Origin: Phialophora verrucosa
Lineage: Eukaryota; Ascomycota; Eurotiomycetes; Chaetothyriales; Herpotrichiellaceae
NCBI GenBank assembly: GCA_002099365.1
Contig: MSED01000005.1
Span: 744,001 to 808,000 of the forward strand
DNA length: 64,000 nt
Direction of reading: 5' to 3'
How positions within the stretch are numbered: position 1 is the stretch's first letter; every line of letters begins with the position of its first letter. Positions 62,901-64,000 of the stretch are shown here, one piece after another. Below the pieces are notes generated by a model. It saw nothing but the letters and a program-made list of their open reading frames with translations. It did no database searches and was not told the origin of the DNA. Made by a program: the position numbers and the translations under genes.

Positions 62901-64000
62901 CCAACGAGATTGATCCAGACTTCCTCAACGCGCTACCAGAAGAAATACGAGAAGAGATCCGGCAACAAGAAGCTCATGCACAGCGACGACGAGAACGTGA
63001 AGAAGCTCGCAGACAAGCTGCAGCCAGCGGTGGTGCGCCGGCACAGCCAGAAGAGATGGACAACGATAATTTCTTGGCTACTCTCGACCCTGCCTTCCGA
63101 CGCGTCATCCTGGCAGAGCAACCACCGGAGATTCTGCGACAACTGGATCCCCGCCATGCGGCAGAGGGGCGGGCGCATGCTCGACGCCTGTACCAGTACG
63201 TCAGAGGCGATAGAGACCCTCGCGATGACCGGCCCAACGAAGACGCAGCCGTTCGGGACAGCAAGCGACAAATTATTCAGATGGTCGACAAATCTGGGGT
63301 TGCCACTTTGCTCCGTCTCATGTTCCTTCCTCAAGGAGGATCACTACGCACCAACTTGGGGCACATTCTTCGCAACATCTGTGGAAACAGACTCACACGA
63401 TCGGAAGTCGTCAACCTGCTTCTTGTCATTCTCAAGGAAGGCTCAACCGATGTGACAGCGGTTGAGCGCAGTCTTGCGAACCTGTCCTTGAGAGCTAAAG
63501 CCGCGGCGTCGCAGAAGACGCCTCAGCCACTCAAGCGGACTCTTTCGATGCAACCTGTAGGGGGCATCAGCGACGAGGTTACTCCACTAGTTGTGGTTGA
63601 GCAGTGTCTTTCCGCTCTGAAGCAACTATGCCAGAACAACTATCATACAAGAACTCTTTTCATCCGCGAGGTCGACAGCAACCCGGCGTCCAAGAAGGGA
63701 AAAGGAAAGGGCAAAGAAGCTAAGGTTGCCCGATACCCGATCAATGACCTTGTTGGCCTACTGGACCGGAAGTTGATCGTGGAGAGTTCTTCATGTCTCC
63801 AGTCACTTGCAGAACTTTTATCTGCGGTTACTCAGCCACTGCCGAATCTTCTGAAGAAGGACAAGGACAAAGACTCGAATGAGCCCAGACCGAACAGTGC
63901 CGAAGCAGGAAACACCGTGGCAGGTGCTGCTTCTACGGCACCCGATGAGGCTGCACCAGCTGCGCAACCAGACACGGATGTGGAGATTCATGATGCACCA
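53908..64000 (+). CDS. tom1: TOM1/HUWE1-type HECT E3 ubiquitin ligase, 3' part beyond window
   Basis: Giant E3 ligase. A short first exon (53908-53946, MGKVTRKAQEKHK) is followed by an intron ending GGCAG at 54010. Then a single open frame of 3330 codons runs from 54011 to the right edge. The frame was checked at 54.0, 60.2, 61.9 and 64.0 kb. Seen: WPQTWPFPRGDLNNWIEALD near the start, which opens the DUF908-type ARM region. It is followed by KVRFELLHQLRVAYGLATS and a second alpha-solenoid (DUF913-like). After that come a UBA-like segment (KVNALKEKGYDEDLVREALY), a very acidic tract (about 60950-61790), and UBM-like repeats (YLEALPEELREEVI, FLNALPEEIREEI, FLATLDPAFRRVILAE) at 62.8-63.1 kb. The catalytic HECT domain must lie past 64000. 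The donor GTGTCT of the first intron is the least certain point. Confidence 0.94.

Noticed and set aside
1..64000. Mobile elements and CRISPR arrays
   Set aside because: No transposase or reverse-transcriptase motifs, long terminal repeats or spacer arrays seen on either strand.

Overview
The window is nuclear DNA of a filamentous ascomycete (Pezizomycotina). The reasons are short introns of about 47-100 nt with GTAAGT-type donors and CTNAC-type branch points, a fungal Zn2Cys6 activator, a MedA-type developmental regulator, a Ppo-type fatty-acid dioxygenase, and a complete quinate-utilisation (qut/qa) cluster in which repressor and activator lie side by side. The class is not fixed by the sequence; Eurotiomycetes or a near relative is a reasonable guess. 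I see no transposon, tRNA, rRNA or CRISPR array.

Layout. 0-5 kb: an MDR oxidoreductase cut by the left edge (-), then a disordered nuclear-looking protein with a KEN box and CDK-type sites (-). 5-12.6 kb: a MedA-like regulator (-) followed by more than 5 kb without a convincing gene, probably its leader and control region. 12.6-20 kb: an MDR reductase ending in -SKL (-), a class V aminotransferase resembling Egt2 or isopenicillin-N-epimerase-like proteins (+), and an F-box/LRR protein (+). 20-22.5 kb: microsatellites, then MRP10 (mitoribosomal mS37), which exists only as three small exons (-).

22.5-36.5 kb is the quinate cluster, in the order qutA(-) qutR(+) qutB(-) qutD(+) qutE(-) qutG(+) qutC(-). 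It forms three divergent pairs (A/R, B/D, E/G) plus qutC. QutD imports quinate, QutB oxidises it to 3-dehydroquinate, QutE dehydrates that to 3-dehydroshikimate, and QutC converts 3-dehydroshikimate to protocatechuate. QutA (activator) and QutR (an AROM-derived repressor) control the set. QutG is an inositol-monophosphatase-like member with no settled role.

37-50 kb carries housekeeping and accessory genes: a PP2C phosphatase (-), the 51 kDa subunit of complex I (-), a SET-domain methyltransferase (-), an M20 N-carbamoyl amino-acid hydrolase (+), a GT34 mannosyltransferase (-), a small secreted protein (-) and the enoyl-CoA reductase Tsc13 (-). 50-53 kb holds an intronless Ppo-type dioxygenase (+) whose C-terminal P450-like domain lacks the heme-thiolate motif. 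From 53.9 kb to the right edge runs a TOM1/HUWE1-type HECT E3 ligase (+), cut before its HECT domain.

Splice sites were placed by eye from donor/acceptor sequences and from continuity of conserved protein blocks. No alignment or search was run.
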